NCBI GenBank assembly: GCA_021740905.1
Contig: JAIOYV010000052.1
Coordinates: forward strand, 1 to 49,150
Reading direction: 5' to 3'
Source of the DNA: Bacteroidales bacterium
GTDB taxonomy: Bacteria; Bacteroidota; Bacteroidia; Bacteroidales; M50B96
Length of the DNA stretch: 49,150 nt
A model generated the notes under the pieces. That model ran no database searches. It was not told where the DNA came from and saw only the letters and a list, made by a program, of their open reading frames with translations. Position 1 is the stretch's first letter. Every line of letters starts with the position of its first letter. The translations under genes and the position numbers were made by a program. Positions 1 through 8,894 of the stretch are shown here, piece after piece.

Positions 1-107
1 TGAAAGAATATCAAAAGGGCATTAAGGTTACCAAATCAGATTTGGACGAAGAAAGAATTGTATTTCATCCCAAAATACCAGAACTTAACTACAGAATCTT
101 TCCCTAA
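1..107 (+). CDS. ISAzo13-like transposase, C-terminal end only (cut by window edge)
   Basis: Frame 3 is open from the window edge to TAA at 105-107 and gives 34 residues with the pattern KGIKV, then an acidic stretch, then FHP and LNYRIFP. ISAzo13-family (Rhodopirellula-type) transposases that I recall end with a similar KGIKV...FHGEWNYTI.P tail. The rest of the gene lies outside the window, so I cannot say whether the element is intact. The downstream FG-GAP frame opens inside this fragment and has no ATG of its own, which suggests the element inserted into that gene. The assignment rests on a short tail, so it is tentative. Confidence 0.55.
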   Translation, partial: KEYQKGIKVTKSDLDEERIVFHPKIPELNYRIFP

Positions 108-1233
108 TTTTGTGGAAGTTATTTTGACAGTATTACATAGTATTATCGGTGAAAATTTAAATGGGTTTAATGAAGGATTATCAGACACGAAATTTGGATA
201 TTCAGTTGCAGGAATTGGTGATATTGATAATGATGGTCATTTCGATGTAGCTGTAGGAGGTACAAAAAAGGATAATGATTCAGGCGCTGTTTGGATATTA
301 TTCTTAAATTCAGACGGAAGTGTAAAAAGCAAAACAAGGATTGATAAAACCAACTCTATCCTTTCAAGCTATTTTAATCAATCTCTTTCTACTACAATCA
401 GTTTCGGTAGATCATTGGCCCTTCTTACGGACATAGATCAAGATGGAGTAAATGAAATCGCAGTAGGTTGTTCTGGTTACGAAACTATTTATGGTAAAGG
501 AAGTATAGCTGTGCTATTCCTTGAATCAAACGGGGCAGTTCAAGAATATAAAGCAATACACCCAGGTATTCCAACCTTTGATGATACCGCAAATTATTTT
601 ACTAGTTTTGGTTATTCTATTGCAAGTATAGGTGATATTAACGGCGATCAATTTAATGACATTGTTGTCACCACACCTGCCTATAACGACCCCCAATGTC
701 AACAGTGTGGTGCAGCATGGATTGTAATGTTAGACAGCTTGGCAGATATTGTTGATTATCAAAGGATAAGTGATTCGTTAGGTAACTTTGCAGGTATTCT
801 GGGGTATGATGATTTTTTTGGTGGTGCTTCTACTGGAATCGGAGATTTCAATGGAGACTTAATTGCAGATGTGGTAATATCGGCCAAACGAGACGATGAT
901 GGAGGGAGCAATAGAGGGGCTGTTTACATACTAAACCTAAACGGAGTACCCGATTCCACCTATTATATGGGAATAAAAGAAGAACACTATGAAATGGTTT
1001 TATACCCAAACCCGGCAAACGAACAATTAAATATAGATTTGGGAAACAACCCGGATGGATACCAAAACTGGCAACTGTACAATATGCAAGGTTTTCTCGT
1101 AAAAGAATCAACCATAACCCCAGGTAGCAAGTCGGTACAAATCAATACAAGCCAACTTCCCATTGGAATTTACATGGTGAGGATAAGTGGGAAAAGCAAG
1201 TCCTTTACCCGGAAAGTAGTCATATCGAGGTAG
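58..1233 (+). CDS. FG-GAP repeat protein with T9SS sorting domain, 5'-truncated
   Basis: A secreted, probably outer-membrane-anchored Bacteroidota surface protein of unknown ligand. About four FG-GAP (integrin-propeller-like) repeats are visible, each with FGxS followed by a calcium-loop motif such as GDIDNDG, TDIDQDG, GDINGDQ and GDFNGDL, and ending GAVWILFLN or a variant. The last ~80 residues are a Por secretion tail starting YPNPANEQLNI and ending in a basic segment. The given start is a TTG lying inside the transposase fragment. There is no ATG until deep in the propeller, and no signal peptide. FG-GAP similarity begins near base 135. I infer that an IS insertion removed the promoter, signal peptide and first repeats, leaving a probable pseudogene. 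Confidence 0.75.
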   Translation: MYFIPKYQNLTTESFPNFVEVILTVLHSIIGENLNGFNEGLSDTKFGYSVAGIGDIDNDGHFDVAVGGTKKDNDSGAVWILFLNSDGSVKSKTRIDKTNSILSSYFNQSLSTTISFGRSLALLTDIDQDGVNEIAVGCSGYETIYGKGSIAVLFLESNGAVQEYKAIHPGIPTFDDTANYFTSFGYSIASIGDINGDQFNDIVVTTPAYNDPQCQQCGAAWIVMLDSLADIVDYQRISDSLGNFAGILGYDDFFGGASTGIGDFNGDLIADVVISAKRDDDGGSNRGAVYILNLNGVPDSTYYMGIKEEHYEMVLYPNPANEQLNIDLGNNPDGYQNWQLYNMQGFLVKESTITPGSKSVQINTSQLPIGIYMVRISGKSKSFTRKVVISR

Positions 1234-1302
1234 CAACCATCATTAATAAATTATCAATTATCAATACAGGCATTAGCGTAACCCTCGCTCCCGCGCGGCC
1301 TG

Positions 1303-1318
1303 TCCCGTTTTTTCGGGA
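1303..1318. terminator. Small GC hairpin downstream of the FG-GAP gene
   Basis: TCCCG and CGGGA flank a six-T loop. The stem is only 5 bp and no T-run follows it, so it could be a weak terminator or simply part of an intergenic repeat. The rest of 1234-1434 shows nothing else I recognise. Confidence 0.2.
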
Positions 1319-1434
1319 ATCGTATCGCGTGGTTTGGGGAATTAGCTAACATGCCAGGCGATATAATCAGTGCTGGGGTTTCAATTTATTCGAGTCCTCA
1401 AAAATCCTTTCCGAAAGTTTGATCACAGATAGTC

Positions 1435-1465
1435 TTTGCAGATCCATTGAAATTAGCTATTTTTG
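1435..1465 (+). promoter_or_regulatory. Bacteroidota-type promoter of the toxin-antitoxin pair
   Basis: TTTG at 1435-1438 and TATTTTTG at 1458-1465, separated by 19 bases, match the Bacteroidota primary sigma consensus TTTG-N19-21-TAnnTTTG exactly. The antitoxin ATG lies 39 bases downstream, leaving a short leader. Confidence 0.7.
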
Positions 1466-1504
1466 TTGGTATATTAATCTTCATATTCTTATTAAACACA
1501 GGCT

Positions 1505-1714
1505 ATGCAAAGGCTAGTAATTGACATACCAGACAATAAGCTCAACTTTTTTATGGAGTTGGCAAGTAATCTTGGTTTCAAAAAGGTAAAGCAGTTGTCA
1601 AAAGGACAACAGCGATTTGTGGAAGACTTGCAACATTCTTTGGAACAGGTAAAACAACACCAGGAAGGCAAAATAAAACTACAGACGGCAAGGGAGTTTC
1701 TTGATGAGCTTTAA
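1505..1714 (+). CDS. Antitoxin of a RelE/ParE-type toxin-antitoxin module
   Basis: A 69-aa protein that starts with a beta-strand-like MQRLVIDIPD segment, continues in charged helices and ends EFLDEL. This is the usual look of small Bacteroidota antitoxins encoded directly upstream of RelE-like toxins. Its role would be to bind and neutralise the toxin and to repress the shared promoter at 1435-1465. The reading frame runs 11 bases into the toxin gene, so translation is coupled. Function is inferred from size, order and pattern; no DNA-binding motif is obvious. It sits between an IS-damaged gene and the menaquinone operon, a typical place for a mobile module. Confidence 0.7.
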   Translation: MQRLVIDIPDNKLNFFMELASNLGFKKVKQLSKGQQRFVEDLQHSLEQVKQHQEGKIKLQTAREFLDEL

Positions 1715-2036
1715 TATTATTGTTACCGAAAGCTTTAAGAAGCAGGCAAAGGGTATTGCTAAAAAGCACCATTCACTGAAATCAGACCTTGAAAAGCTTG
1801 TAGATTCGCTTGAAGAGAATCCAACACAAGGAGAACCGTTAGGTAAAGATTGCTATAAAGTACGCATTGCAATAACATCGAAAGGAAAAGGGAAATCAGG
1901 TGGTTCCCGTGTCATTACCTGTGTAAAAATAATGCATCAAACTGCCTATCTTTTAACCATCTACGACAAATCAGACAAAGAAAGCATTTCGGATAAAGAA
2001 CTGGATGATTTATTACGTATCTCTGGTTTATTATAA
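1704..2036 (+). CDS. RelE/ParE-family toxin
   Basis: A 110-aa toxin of the RelE/ParE fold, expected to be a ribosome-dependent mRNA endonuclease (RelE-like) or a gyrase poison (ParE-like). Sequence alone does not decide which. Visible features are an N-terminal strand FNIIVTESFKKQAK, a helix rich in Lys, the KDCYKVRI strand typical of the family (usual form LGxGxYKxRI), and a C-terminal strand plus YDKSDKESIS, where other members carry YxKxxKxxIS. I chose the ATG at 1704 over the in-frame TTG at 1701. It overlaps the antitoxin by 11 bases. The length is normal and no frame damage is seen. Confidence 0.78.
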   Translation: MSFNIIVTESFKKQAKGIAKKHHSLKSDLEKLVDSLEENPTQGEPLGKDCYKVRIAITSKGKGKSGGSRVITCVKIMHQTAYLLTIYDKSDKESISDKELDDLLRISGLL

Positions 2037-2082
2037 AACCTGGGTATTCTCATCCCTTCTCTTTGAAATCAAAAAATGTAAC

Positions 2083-2120
2083 TTTGACCGGAACAAAGAA
2101 CAGGCAAAATTTGTATTTTG
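2083..2120 (+). promoter_or_regulatory. Possible promoter of the men operon
   Basis: TATTTTG at 2114-2120 resembles a shortened Bacteroidota -7 element (TAnnTTTG), 27 bases before the menF ATG. A TTTG at 2083-2086 is too far upstream (27-base spacer) for the standard -33 position, so this is only a candidate. Confidence 0.3.
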
Positions 2121-2147
2121 TGTTAAAGTAAGAATAAATTGGGAAGG

Positions 2148-3299
2148 ATGACAACTGGCAAATTACATGGTAAAGATTTAAGGCTGACAAAGCTTCAAAA
2201 CTATTTGCTTCGTTGTATAGACACAGGGGTAGCCTTTGTGGCTTACCGCTTACCCGAACAACACCACATCCACATTTCCCTAATCAAACCCGATGGGATA
2301 AAGCGTTTGGAAAACCCTGAGATGATGAATACTTCAAAAGGTTTCGTATTTCACCCTTTTGAAGAATCGGTCGCTTGTCCTGCCCTTTTTCTTGAACCTT
2401 CGCTTTCGTTTACACAGGAAAATATTCCTCACGACCATTCACTTACTCACCCCGAGACCTTAGGTCCCGGTGTGAGTGCCAGAAACCAGCGGCCTGAGCA
2501 AGAAATAAAATCCATCCATCAGTCGGGGGTAAAGGAAATACTGCGACAAATCGAAACAGGTGATTTGGAAAAGGCAGTGCTGTCAAGAGAGAAATTCGTG
2601 CCGGGCTATTCCATCGAACAAGGCCCCGAACTATTTTTGGGCCTCACGCAAACCTACCCCAATGCCTTTGTTTATTTCCTTTACCTGCCGGGAACAATGA
2701 GCTGGATGGGTGCAAGCCCTGAAATTTTGCTTGAAAAAAAAGGTAATCACTACCACACCATTTCATTGGCAGGAACAGCCATCGGAAATTCAATTTCGGA
2801 TATTGCTTGGAGTAAAAAAGAGATCCATGAGCAAAAGCTGGTAAGCAATTTCATAGAGGAAACTTTAAGCACATTTCAAATTGAAAACTTAAATAAGACC
2901 GGTCCAAAAACTGTACAGGCTGGCAACCTCTTTCATTTGCGCAGCGATTATGAGTTTGAAGACTGTCAACAAAAAGTTGATTTTGGCCGATTGGCTGCGA
3001 TGCTCCACCCTACACCGGCAGTTTGTGGATTGCCAAGGGATGTGGCGAAAGCAACTATTTCGAAAGTCGAGAAACACGACAGGGCATACTACTCCGGCTT
3101 TCTTGGCCCTGTAGATCCACAGGGCGAGAGCAACTTATTTGTAAACCTTCGCTGCCTTCAGTTTGTAGAAGGAGGCTTGTTGCTTTATGCCGGGGGTGGC
3201 ATTACCAAAGGCTCGGTGGCCGGCAAAGAATGGGACGAAACCACCAACAAGGCAAATACGTTGTTGTCGGTTATCGAAAAAATATCGAAATTCGCCTGA
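2148..3299 (+). CDS. menF: Isochorismate synthase MenF
   Basis: Converts chorismate to isochorismate, the entry step of menaquinone synthesis. The protein is a cytosolic chorismate-binding enzyme of 383 aa counted from ATG 2148; an in-frame TTG nine bases earlier is less likely. Family motifs are all present: LEKAVLSRE, carrying the general-base lysine region; WMGASPEILL; the isochorismate-type LHPTPAVCGLP; YYSGFLGPVD; and the C-terminal EWDET Mg-binding segment. The N-terminal ~130 residues are the variable lobe. It is the first gene of the men operon. menD starts 9 bases after its stop, so the two are surely cotranscribed. No missing catalytic element is apparent. Confidence 0.93.
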   Translation: MTTGKLHGKDLRLTKLQNYLLRCIDTGVAFVAYRLPEQHHIHISLIKPDGIKRLENPEMMNTSKGFVFHPFEESVACPALFLEPSLSFTQENIPHDHSLTHPETLGPGVSARNQRPEQEIKSIHQSGVKEILRQIETGDLEKAVLSREKFVPGYSIEQGPELFLGLTQTYPNAFVYFLYLPGTMSWMGASPEILLEKKGNHYHTISLAGTAIGNSISDIAWSKKEIHEQKLVSNFIEETLSTFQIENLNKTGPKTVQAGNLFHLRSDYEFEDCQQKVDFGRLAAMLHPTPAVCGLPRDVAKATISKVEKHDRAYYSGFLGPVDPQGESNLFVNLRCLQFVEGGLLLYAGGGITKGSVAGKEWDETTNKANTLLSVIEKISKFA

Positions 3300-3308
3300 A
3301 AATTTTCT

Positions 3309-4997
3309 ATGACAACTGACAAGACCGGCATACAGCATCTTGCTGATATACTGTACAAAAAAGGCCTCCGAACGGCCATCCTTTCACCGGGAAGCCGGAA
3401 TGCCCCATTGGTATTGGCTTTCAACAGGCACCCAGGCATTGAATGTTTAAGCATTATCGACGAACGTTGTGCTGCTTTCTTTGCCCTCGGAATGGCCCAG
3501 CAAAGCCGGAAACCCGTCGCCATCGTTGCTACTTCTGGCACGGCAGCCCTCAATTATGCACCTGCCATTGCCGAAGCATACTACCAGGAAATCCCCATGA
3601 TCGTTCTTACCGCCGACCGTCCGATTGAATTCATCGACCAGGCGGAGGGGCAATCGATTCGCCAAAAAGGGATTTATGCCAACTACATAAAAGCCTCCTT
3701 CGAGTTGCCACAGGAAATTTATTCCAACGACGATCAGTGGTACAACGACAGGATTGTCTCCCAAGCTTTCAACGAAGCAACAATAGGAAGGATGGGGCCG
3801 GTACACATCAATGTCCCATTTCGCGAGCCTTTATACCAGCTTGCACAGCCCTCGTCATCAATCACGAAAATCATAACCAGGGTAGAAACTCGTACCTCTT
3901 TGCCCGGGACAGTACTGAAAAATCTTACGGAGATTTGGCATTTGTTCCCCCGGAAAATGATTCTGACGGGCATGTTGCACCCTGACATGGAACTGAATCA
4001 TGTACTTGAAAATATATCAGAAAAGAGCGACCTGGTGGTACTCACTGAAACTGCATCAAATTTAAGTAGCGATTGCTTTTTCCCTTCCATCGACAGGGTA
4101 ATCAGTAGTCTTAGCCCTACTGAGTCCAGCAATTTTGCGCCCGACTTGCTCATCACTTTTGGCAATCAGGTGATATCAAAAATGATAAAAGCTTTTCTTC
4201 GGAAAAACCCACCAAAAGCACACTGGCATATCGAAGCATCCGGCTATGCCCCCGACACCTATCAAAGCCTGAACAAGATTATCCCGGTAAGGCCAGTTGA
4301 TTTCATAAATGCCATTCTTCCTATTACAAAAGGAAATGCTGGCGATTACCAACAACTTTGGAAACAACGCGACAAACTGAATGAAGAAAAACATCAGGAA
4401 TATCTCACTAACCTTCCCTTCTCCGATTTAAAGGTCATGGAGCAAATCCTGAGGGCTGTTCCAGAATTCAGCAACCTGCAAATGGCCAACAGCACATCGG
4501 TGCGTTATGTACAATTATTCAAGCCTTTTAAGCAATTGAGCTACAACGCCAACCGGGGCACAAGTGGCATTGATGGCTGTACTTCGACTGCTGCCGGGGC
4601 TGCCTACGAAAGTAAAATACCGACTACCTTAATTACTGGCGATATTGCTTTTCTTTATGATTCGAATGCCCTTTGGAACAAACACTTTCCGCAGAATTTA
4701 AAGATCATCATCCTGAATAATTCGGGGGGAGGGATTTTTCGGTTTATCGAAGGATCATCGGATATTGAGGAGTTGGAAGAATTTTTAGAGACCCGTCATA
4801 ATTTTACTGCAAAACACATTGCTAAAAACTTCAATATAGATTATACCTTTTGTGATAAACTAAACACTTTGAATGATTGTTTATCTCATCTTTACGAGAA
4901 AGACCAGGTACCGGGTATTCTCGAAATAAAAACCCCGGCAGTAGAAAGTGCCGATATTTTGAAGTCTTATTTTAAATTTTTGAAAGAAGAACAATGA
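3309..4997 (+). CDS. menD: MenD, SEPHCHC synthase (thiamine diphosphate enzyme)
   Basis: Joins isochorismate to 2-oxoglutarate-derived succinic semialdehyde, giving 2-succinyl-5-enolpyruvyl-6-hydroxy-3-cyclohexene-1-carboxylate. At 562 aa the length is normal for MenD. The N-terminal pyrimidine-binding domain shows [21 protein letters not shown] and ATSGTAALN with AEAYYQEIP. The C-terminal pyrophosphate domain carries the [12 protein letters not shown] Mg-ThDP motif (about residue 444) followed by [10 protein letters not shown]. It starts 9 bases after menF and overlaps menB by 4 bases (ATGA), so all three are translationally linked. Confidence 0.95.
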   Translation: MTTDKTGIQHLADILYKKGLRTAILSPGSRNAPLVLAFNRHPGIECLSIIDERCAAFFALGMAQQSRKPVAIVATSGTAALNYAPAIAEAYYQEIPMIVLTADRPIEFIDQAEGQSIRQKGIYANYIKASFELPQEIYSNDDQWYNDRIVSQAFNEATIGRMGPVHINVPFREPLYQLAQPSSSITKIITRVETRTSLPGTVLKNLTEIWHLFPRKMILTGMLHPDMELNHVLENISEKSDLVVLTETASNLSSDCFFPSIDRVISSLSPTESSNFAPDLLITFGNQVISKMIKAFLRKNPPKAHWHIEASGYAPDTYQSLNKIIPVRPVDFINAILPITKGNAGDYQQLWKQRDKLNEEKHQEYLTNLPFSDLKVMEQILRAVPEFSNLQMANSTSVRYVQLFKPFKQLSYNANRGTSGIDGCTSTAAGAAYESKIPTTLITGDIAFLYDSNALWNKHFPQNLKIIILNNSGGGIFRFIEGSSDIEELEEFLETRHNFTAKHIAKNFNIDYTFCDKLNTLNDCLSHLYEKDQVPGILEIKTPAVESADILKSYFKFLKEEQ

Positions 4998-5812
4998 AAA
5001 GAGATTGGACCAGATTAAAAGAATACGAAGATATTTTATTTGAAATTTATGAAGGAATAGCAAAAATTACCATAAACCGGCCTCGCTACCACAATGCCTT
5101 CACACCAACCACAACCGGCGAAATGAGCGATGCCCTGCGCATCTGTCGCGAAAACCAGGACATCAATGTAGTGGTTTTGACCGGGGCAGGCGATAAAGCT
5201 TTTTGCAGTGGCGGCGACCAAAACGTAAAAGGTCATGGCGGCTATATTGGCAAAGATGGTGTGCCCCGCCTCAATGTGCTGGACGTTCAGCGACAAATCC
5301 GGTCCTTGCCCAAACCAGTTGTTGCTATGGTGAACGGGTATGCCATTGGTGGCGGCCATGTGCTCCACGTAATTTGCGATTTGAGCATAGCCTCAGAAAA
5401 TGCCATTTTCGGACAAACCGGCCCAAAGGTGGGAAGCTTCGATGCAGGATTCGGATCATCGTACCTGGCCCGCATTGTTGGTCAAAAGAAGGCCCGCGAA
5501 ATCTGGTTTCTCTGCCAGCAATATTCGGCGATGGAGGCTTTAGACATGGGTCTTGTAAACAAAGTAGTGCCCCTCGAAAAACTGGAAGACACTGTGATTG
5601 AATGGGCTAAAATCATGCAACAGCGCAGCCCGATGGCCCTCCGCATGATAAAGATGGGCCTCAACGCCGAACTCGACGGACAGGCCGGCATCCAGGAATT
5701 GGCCGGCAACGCAACCATGCTTTACTACATGACCGAAGAAGCCCAGGAAGGCAAACATGCATTCCTAGAAAAGAGGGATCCTGATTTTCATAAGTATCCG
5801 AAGTTTCCATAA
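4994..5812 (+). CDS. menB: 1,4-dihydroxy-2-naphthoyl-CoA synthase MenB
   Basis: Crotonase-fold enzyme that closes the second ring, turning o-succinylbenzoyl-CoA into 1,4-dihydroxy-2-naphthoyl-CoA. It is 272 aa, the usual MenB length. The oxyanion-hole segments FCSGGDQ and AIGGGHVLH are present. So is [14 protein letters not shown], which matches the bicarbonate-dependent (type I, E. coli-like) MenB group, and the very conserved end [16 protein letters not shown]. The start overlaps the menD stop as ATGA. Downstream, the operon is broken by the Rpn nuclease gene before menA. Confidence 0.96.
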   Translation: MKRDWTRLKEYEDILFEIYEGIAKITINRPRYHNAFTPTTTGEMSDALRICRENQDINVVVLTGAGDKAFCSGGDQNVKGHGGYIGKDGVPRLNVLDVQRQIRSLPKPVVAMVNGYAIGGGHVLHVICDLSIASENAIFGQTGPKVGSFDAGFGSSYLARIVGQKKAREIWFLCQQYSAMEALDMGLVNKVVPLEKLEDTVIEWAKIMQQRSPMALRMIKMGLNAELDGQAGIQELAGNATMLYYMTEEAQEGKHAFLEKRDPDFHKYPKFP

Positions 5813-5844
5813 TTTTGACAGTACTCCTATTCCAAAACAATCAC

Positions 5845-5873
5845 TTGAAACATTGAAAAAAGCTGTAAATTTG
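5845..5873 (+). promoter_or_regulatory. Internal promoter ahead of the Rpn nuclease gene
   Basis: TTG at 5845-5847 and TAAATTTG at 5866-5873 with an 18-base spacer fit the Bacteroidota consensus. The ATG at 5890 is 16 bases further on. This gives the inserted nuclease gene, and possibly menA-C-E behind it, transcription independent of the men promoter. Confidence 0.6.
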
Positions 5874-5889
5874 CAGAAAAAATAAAAAT

Positions 5890-6807
5890 ATGACTGAATT
5901 TGCAGATAGATATATTAACCCATTCACCGATTATGGATTCAAAAAGCTTTTTGGAGAGGAGCCGAATAAGGATTTGTTGCTTGACTTTTTGAATGAGCTA
6001 TTAAAAGAAGAACAAGGGCAGATAGTAAGTCTGACCTATTTAAAAAACGAACATTTAGGAACTACTGAACTTGACAGGAAAGCCATTTTCGATTTATATT
6101 GCGAGAATGAAAAAGGTGAAAAATTCATTGTTGAACTACAAAAAACCAAACAGAAGTTTTTTAAAGACCGTACGCTGTATTATTCAACTTTTCCAATCAG
6201 GGAACAAGCCAAGCATGCTGAATGGATGTACGAATTGAAAGCTGTTTATACAATTGCGATTCTTGATTTTGTTTTTGATGAAGACAAAAATGATCCTGAT
6301 AAATTCAGATACGATGTAAAGCTCTCAGATATCGAAACAAAAAAAGTGTTTTATGATAAGCTGACATTTATTTATCTGGAATTGCCCAAATTTAACAAGA
6401 CCATTGACCAACTCGAAACCCGTTTTGACAAATGGCTTTATGTTATCAGAAATATGAATCGCTTAGATCGTGTACCCGATAAATTACGTGAAAGGATTTT
6501 TGAAAAATTATTTGAAACTGCCGAGATTGCCAAATTCACTCCCGATCAAGCTAGATCGTACGAAGATAGTTTAAAATACTATCGTGATCTCAAAGCATCT
6601 TTCGACACAAAGTTTGAAGAGGGATTTGAAGATGGATTTGAAGAGGGAATTCAAAAAGGAATTGAAAAAGGAATTGAAAAAGGAATTGAAAAAGGAATTG
6701 AAAAGGTTGCAATTATTTTAATAAAAAAAGGATTGTCAACGATTGAAATTTCAGAACTTACTGGCCTAACCATAAATCAAATTGAGGAATTGAAGGATAA
6801 TCTTTAA
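5890..6807 (+). CDS. Rpn-family PD-(D/E)XK nuclease/putative transposase
   Basis: A 305-aa protein of the Rpn/YhgA-like PD-(D/E)XK group (PDDEXK_2). It opens with the family hallmark YINPFTDYGFKKLFG. The nuclease core is visible as AIFDLYC (Asp about 68) and, after a short turn, FIVELQ (Glu 82, Gln 84), the ExQ form of the motif. Relatives are recombination-promoting DNA endonucleases. The C-terminal third contains seven in-frame 4-residue repeats (EGFE/DGFE/EGIQ/KGIE), then an HTH-like tail with LSTIEISELTGLTINQIEEL. The gene is visibly more AT-rich than the men genes and sits between menB and menA with its own promoter, so I infer horizontal acquisition. It also lies in the same orientation, so it need not be polar. 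Confidence 0.88.
   Translation: MTEFADRYINPFTDYGFKKLFGEEPNKDLLLDFLNELLKEEQGQIVSLTYLKNEHLGTTELDRKAIFDLYCENEKGEKFIVELQKTKQKFFKDRTLYYSTFPIREQAKHAEWMYELKAVYTIAILDFVFDEDKNDPDKFRYDVKLSDIETKKVFYDKLTFIYLELPKFNKTIDQLETRFDKWLYVIRNMNRLDRVPDKLRERIFEKLFETAEIAKFTPDQARSYEDSLKYYRDLKASFDTKFEEGFEDGFEEGIQKGIEKGIEKGIEKGIEKVAIILIKKGLSTIEISELTGLTINQIEELKDNL
6619..6702 (+). repeat. 12-bp in-frame tandem repeat in the Rpn gene
   Basis: Seven 12-bp units: three diverged units (6619-6654) followed by four identical AAAGGAATTGAA units (6655-6702), encoding KGIE each time. Such a tract can gain or lose units by slippage without a frameshift, altering only the length of the charged linker before the C-terminal HTH-like segment. 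Confidence 0.9.
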
Positions 6808-6838
6808 TAGACCTTTTCAGGAAGAAGACAAACACAAT

Positions 6839-7744
6839 ATGACCAAAACCCAAGCCTGGATACACGCATTTCGTTTACGCACTTTGCCCCTGGCTTTGTC
6901 GTCGATAATTATGGGGGCTTTCCTGGCAAACTTCAATGGGCGATTTAGCTGGACTGTTTCCCTGTTGGCGGCTTTGACCACCCTCTTTTTGCAAATTCTC
7001 TCGAACCTGGCCAACGACTACGGCGACTCAAAACATGGGGTCGACAACCTGGAACGGCAAGGCCCGGAAAGAGCCGTTCAAAGCGGCATTATATCACCAA
7101 AAGAAATGAAAAGGGCTGTAATCCTTTTTTCAATGTTTGCGTTTGCTTCCGGTGTGCTGCTTTTGATTTTCGGCTTGGGAAACGCACTGTTATCTATAAA
7201 ATTCTTTCTATTTCTGATAATTGGTGTAGCTGCTATCTTGTCGGCCATAAAATATACTATTGGTAAAAAACCTTATGGCTATTCGGGTTTTGGCGATTTG
7301 TTTGTGTTCCTATTTTTTGGCCTGGCAGGGGTTTTGGGGACTTACTTTTTAAACACAAGTCAACTTCGCTGGGATATTTTATTACCAGCTGTTTCGTTGG
7401 GTTTATTGAGCACGGGAGTGCTCAACCTCAACAACCTTCGTGATGTTGAAAACGACAGAAAAAGTGGAAAGCATACTTTAGTTGTAAAAATGGGCAGCCC
7501 GAAGGCAAAGTGGTACCATGCCTTCCTGTTGATCGTCGCAATGTTATCGGCATTGCTTTTTACCCTATTAAATTTTTCGAGTGCGTGGCAATTTGTTTAT
7601 ATTCTTACATTCCCCTTTTTCATTAGAAATATCCAAGTCATATTCAGGAATAAAAAACCAAAAGAATTAGACCCTTTCCTGAAACAATTAGCCCTGTCAA
7701 CCCTTCTCTTTGCCATTGCATTTGGTATCGGCTTCTTAATCTAA
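6839..7744 (+). CDS. menA: 1,4-dihydroxy-2-naphthoate polyprenyltransferase MenA
   Basis: Integral inner-membrane prenyltransferase of the UbiA superfamily that attaches the polyprenyl tail to 1,4-dihydroxy-2-naphthoate, giving demethylmenaquinone. It is 301 aa with about eight or nine hydrophobic segments. The first aspartate-rich motif is NLANDYGDSKHGVD and the second is NLRDVENDRKSGK, the two prenyl-diphosphate/Mg sites. It starts 31 bases after the Rpn gene, so it may be transcribed from the promoter at 5845-5873 as well as from the men promoter. The menC start is 94 bases downstream. Confidence 0.94.
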   Translation: MTKTQAWIHAFRLRTLPLALSSIIMGAFLANFNGRFSWTVSLLAALTTLFLQILSNLANDYGDSKHGVDNLERQGPERAVQSGIISPKEMKRAVILFSMFAFASGVLLLIFGLGNALLSIKFFLFLIIGVAAILSAIKYTIGKKPYGYSGFGDLFVFLFFGLAGVLGTYFLNTSQLRWDILLPAVSLGLLSTGVLNLNNLRDVENDRKSGKHTLVVKMGSPKAKWYHAFLLIVAMLSALLFTLLNFSSAWQFVYILTFPFFIRNIQVIFRNKKPKELDPFLKQLALSTLLFAIAFGIGFLI

Positions 7745-7838
7745 CACAATTCAAAAAAAGAAATTGAATACCTTTTTTCCATTGTCGGTTCAATAAATTT
7801 ATATACTTTCATCTGATGAAAATTAACTGAACAGAATT

Positions 7839-8894
7839 ATGTTGAAAGCCACATTTACTAAGCATAAACTTTCCCTTATACAGCCCGCAGCCACTTCGCG
7901 AGGTATCTTAAAGACCAGGGATACCTGGTTTCTCCTTATTTTCGATTCCGACAATCCAGGGCTCACAGGCATAGGCGAAATTGCTCCACTACCAGGGTTA
8001 AGTCCCGAATTGGAAGATAATTTCGAATTCTTCCTGAAAAATTCGTGCAAGGAAGTACACGACATGGAGGAGGAATTCAACTGGCGCTTGCAAGAATACC
8101 CTTCGCTTCGTTTTGGATTTGAAATGGCTTTCCTCGATATGGAGAACAAAGGGAATAGACAACTATTCCCATCGAAATTTTCGACAGGTGAGGCAGGCAT
8201 CGAAATAAACGGTTTGATATGGATGGGCTCTTACGATTATATGTTGAAACAGGTTGAGGACAAGGTAAAACATGGATTCAAATGTATAAAGTTGAAAATT
8301 GGGGCCATTGATTTTGAGGACGAATTAGATGTGTTGCGCAAAATACGGAAAAACCACAGTAGCGCCGAATTGGAAATTAGAGTTGATGCCAATGGAGCTT
8401 TTACGAAATTCGAGGCCCTCGAAAAATTAAAGCGTTTATCGGAATTTAAAATTCATTCCATCGAGCAACCCATAAAGGCTGGCCAGTTGCAGGAAATTGC
8501 CAAGCTTTGCGACATTTCGCCCATCCCTATTGCCCTCGACGAAGAGTTGATTGGCATTAACGACATCAGGGACAAAGAGCAATTGCTGAAAACCATCAAC
8601 CCACATTTTATTGTATTAAAGCCTAGCCTGACGGGTGGCTTTGCTGCCTCCGAAGAATGGATTGAACTTGCCGATGACAACGACTCCGGCTGGTGGATTA
8701 CCTCGGCTCTCGAATCGAATGTTGGGCTAAATGCCTTATCTCAATGGACCTATACACTAAAATCGAAAATGCCACAGGGTTTGGGCACCGGACATTTGTT
8801 TTCGAATAATGTGCCCTCCCCATTGATCCTTAAAAAAAACATGCTTCATTACAACCCCGATATAGAATGGGATTTATCGCGGATTTATGGCTGA
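7839..8894 (+). CDS. menC: o-succinylbenzoate synthase MenC
   Basis: Dehydrates SHCHC to o-succinylbenzoate; an enolase-superfamily enzyme in the cytosol. It is 351 aa. The N-terminal capping domain contains TGIGEIAPLPG. In the barrel, CIKLKIG carries the KxK catalytic lysine, followed by the metal ligands in RVDANGAF, SIEQPI and ALDEEL, then LKPSLTGG with the second lysine. These are diagnostic of the MLE/OSBS group, and the operon context makes OSBS the clear choice over a dipeptide epimerase. Its stop overlaps the menE start by 8 bases. Confidence 0.93.
   Translation: MLKATFTKHKLSLIQPAATSRGILKTRDTWFLLIFDSDNPGLTGIGEIAPLPGLSPELEDNFEFFLKNSCKEVHDMEEEFNWRLQEYPSLRFGFEMAFLDMENKGNRQLFPSKFSTGEAGIEINGLIWMGSYDYMLKQVEDKVKHGFKCIKLKIGAIDFEDELDVLRKIRKNHSSAELEIRVDANGAFTKFEALEKLKRLSEFKIHSIEQPIKAGQLQEIAKLCDISPIPIALDEELIGINDIRDKEQLLKTINPHFIVLKPSLTGGFAASEEWIELADDNDSGWWITSALESNVGLNALSQWTYTLKSKMPQGLGTGHLFSNNVPSPLILKKNMLHYNPDIEWDLSRIYG

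Noticed and set aside
6619-6702. CRISPR-like periodicity
   Set aside because: The 12-bp units are in frame, contiguous and without spacers; they encode KGIE repeats.
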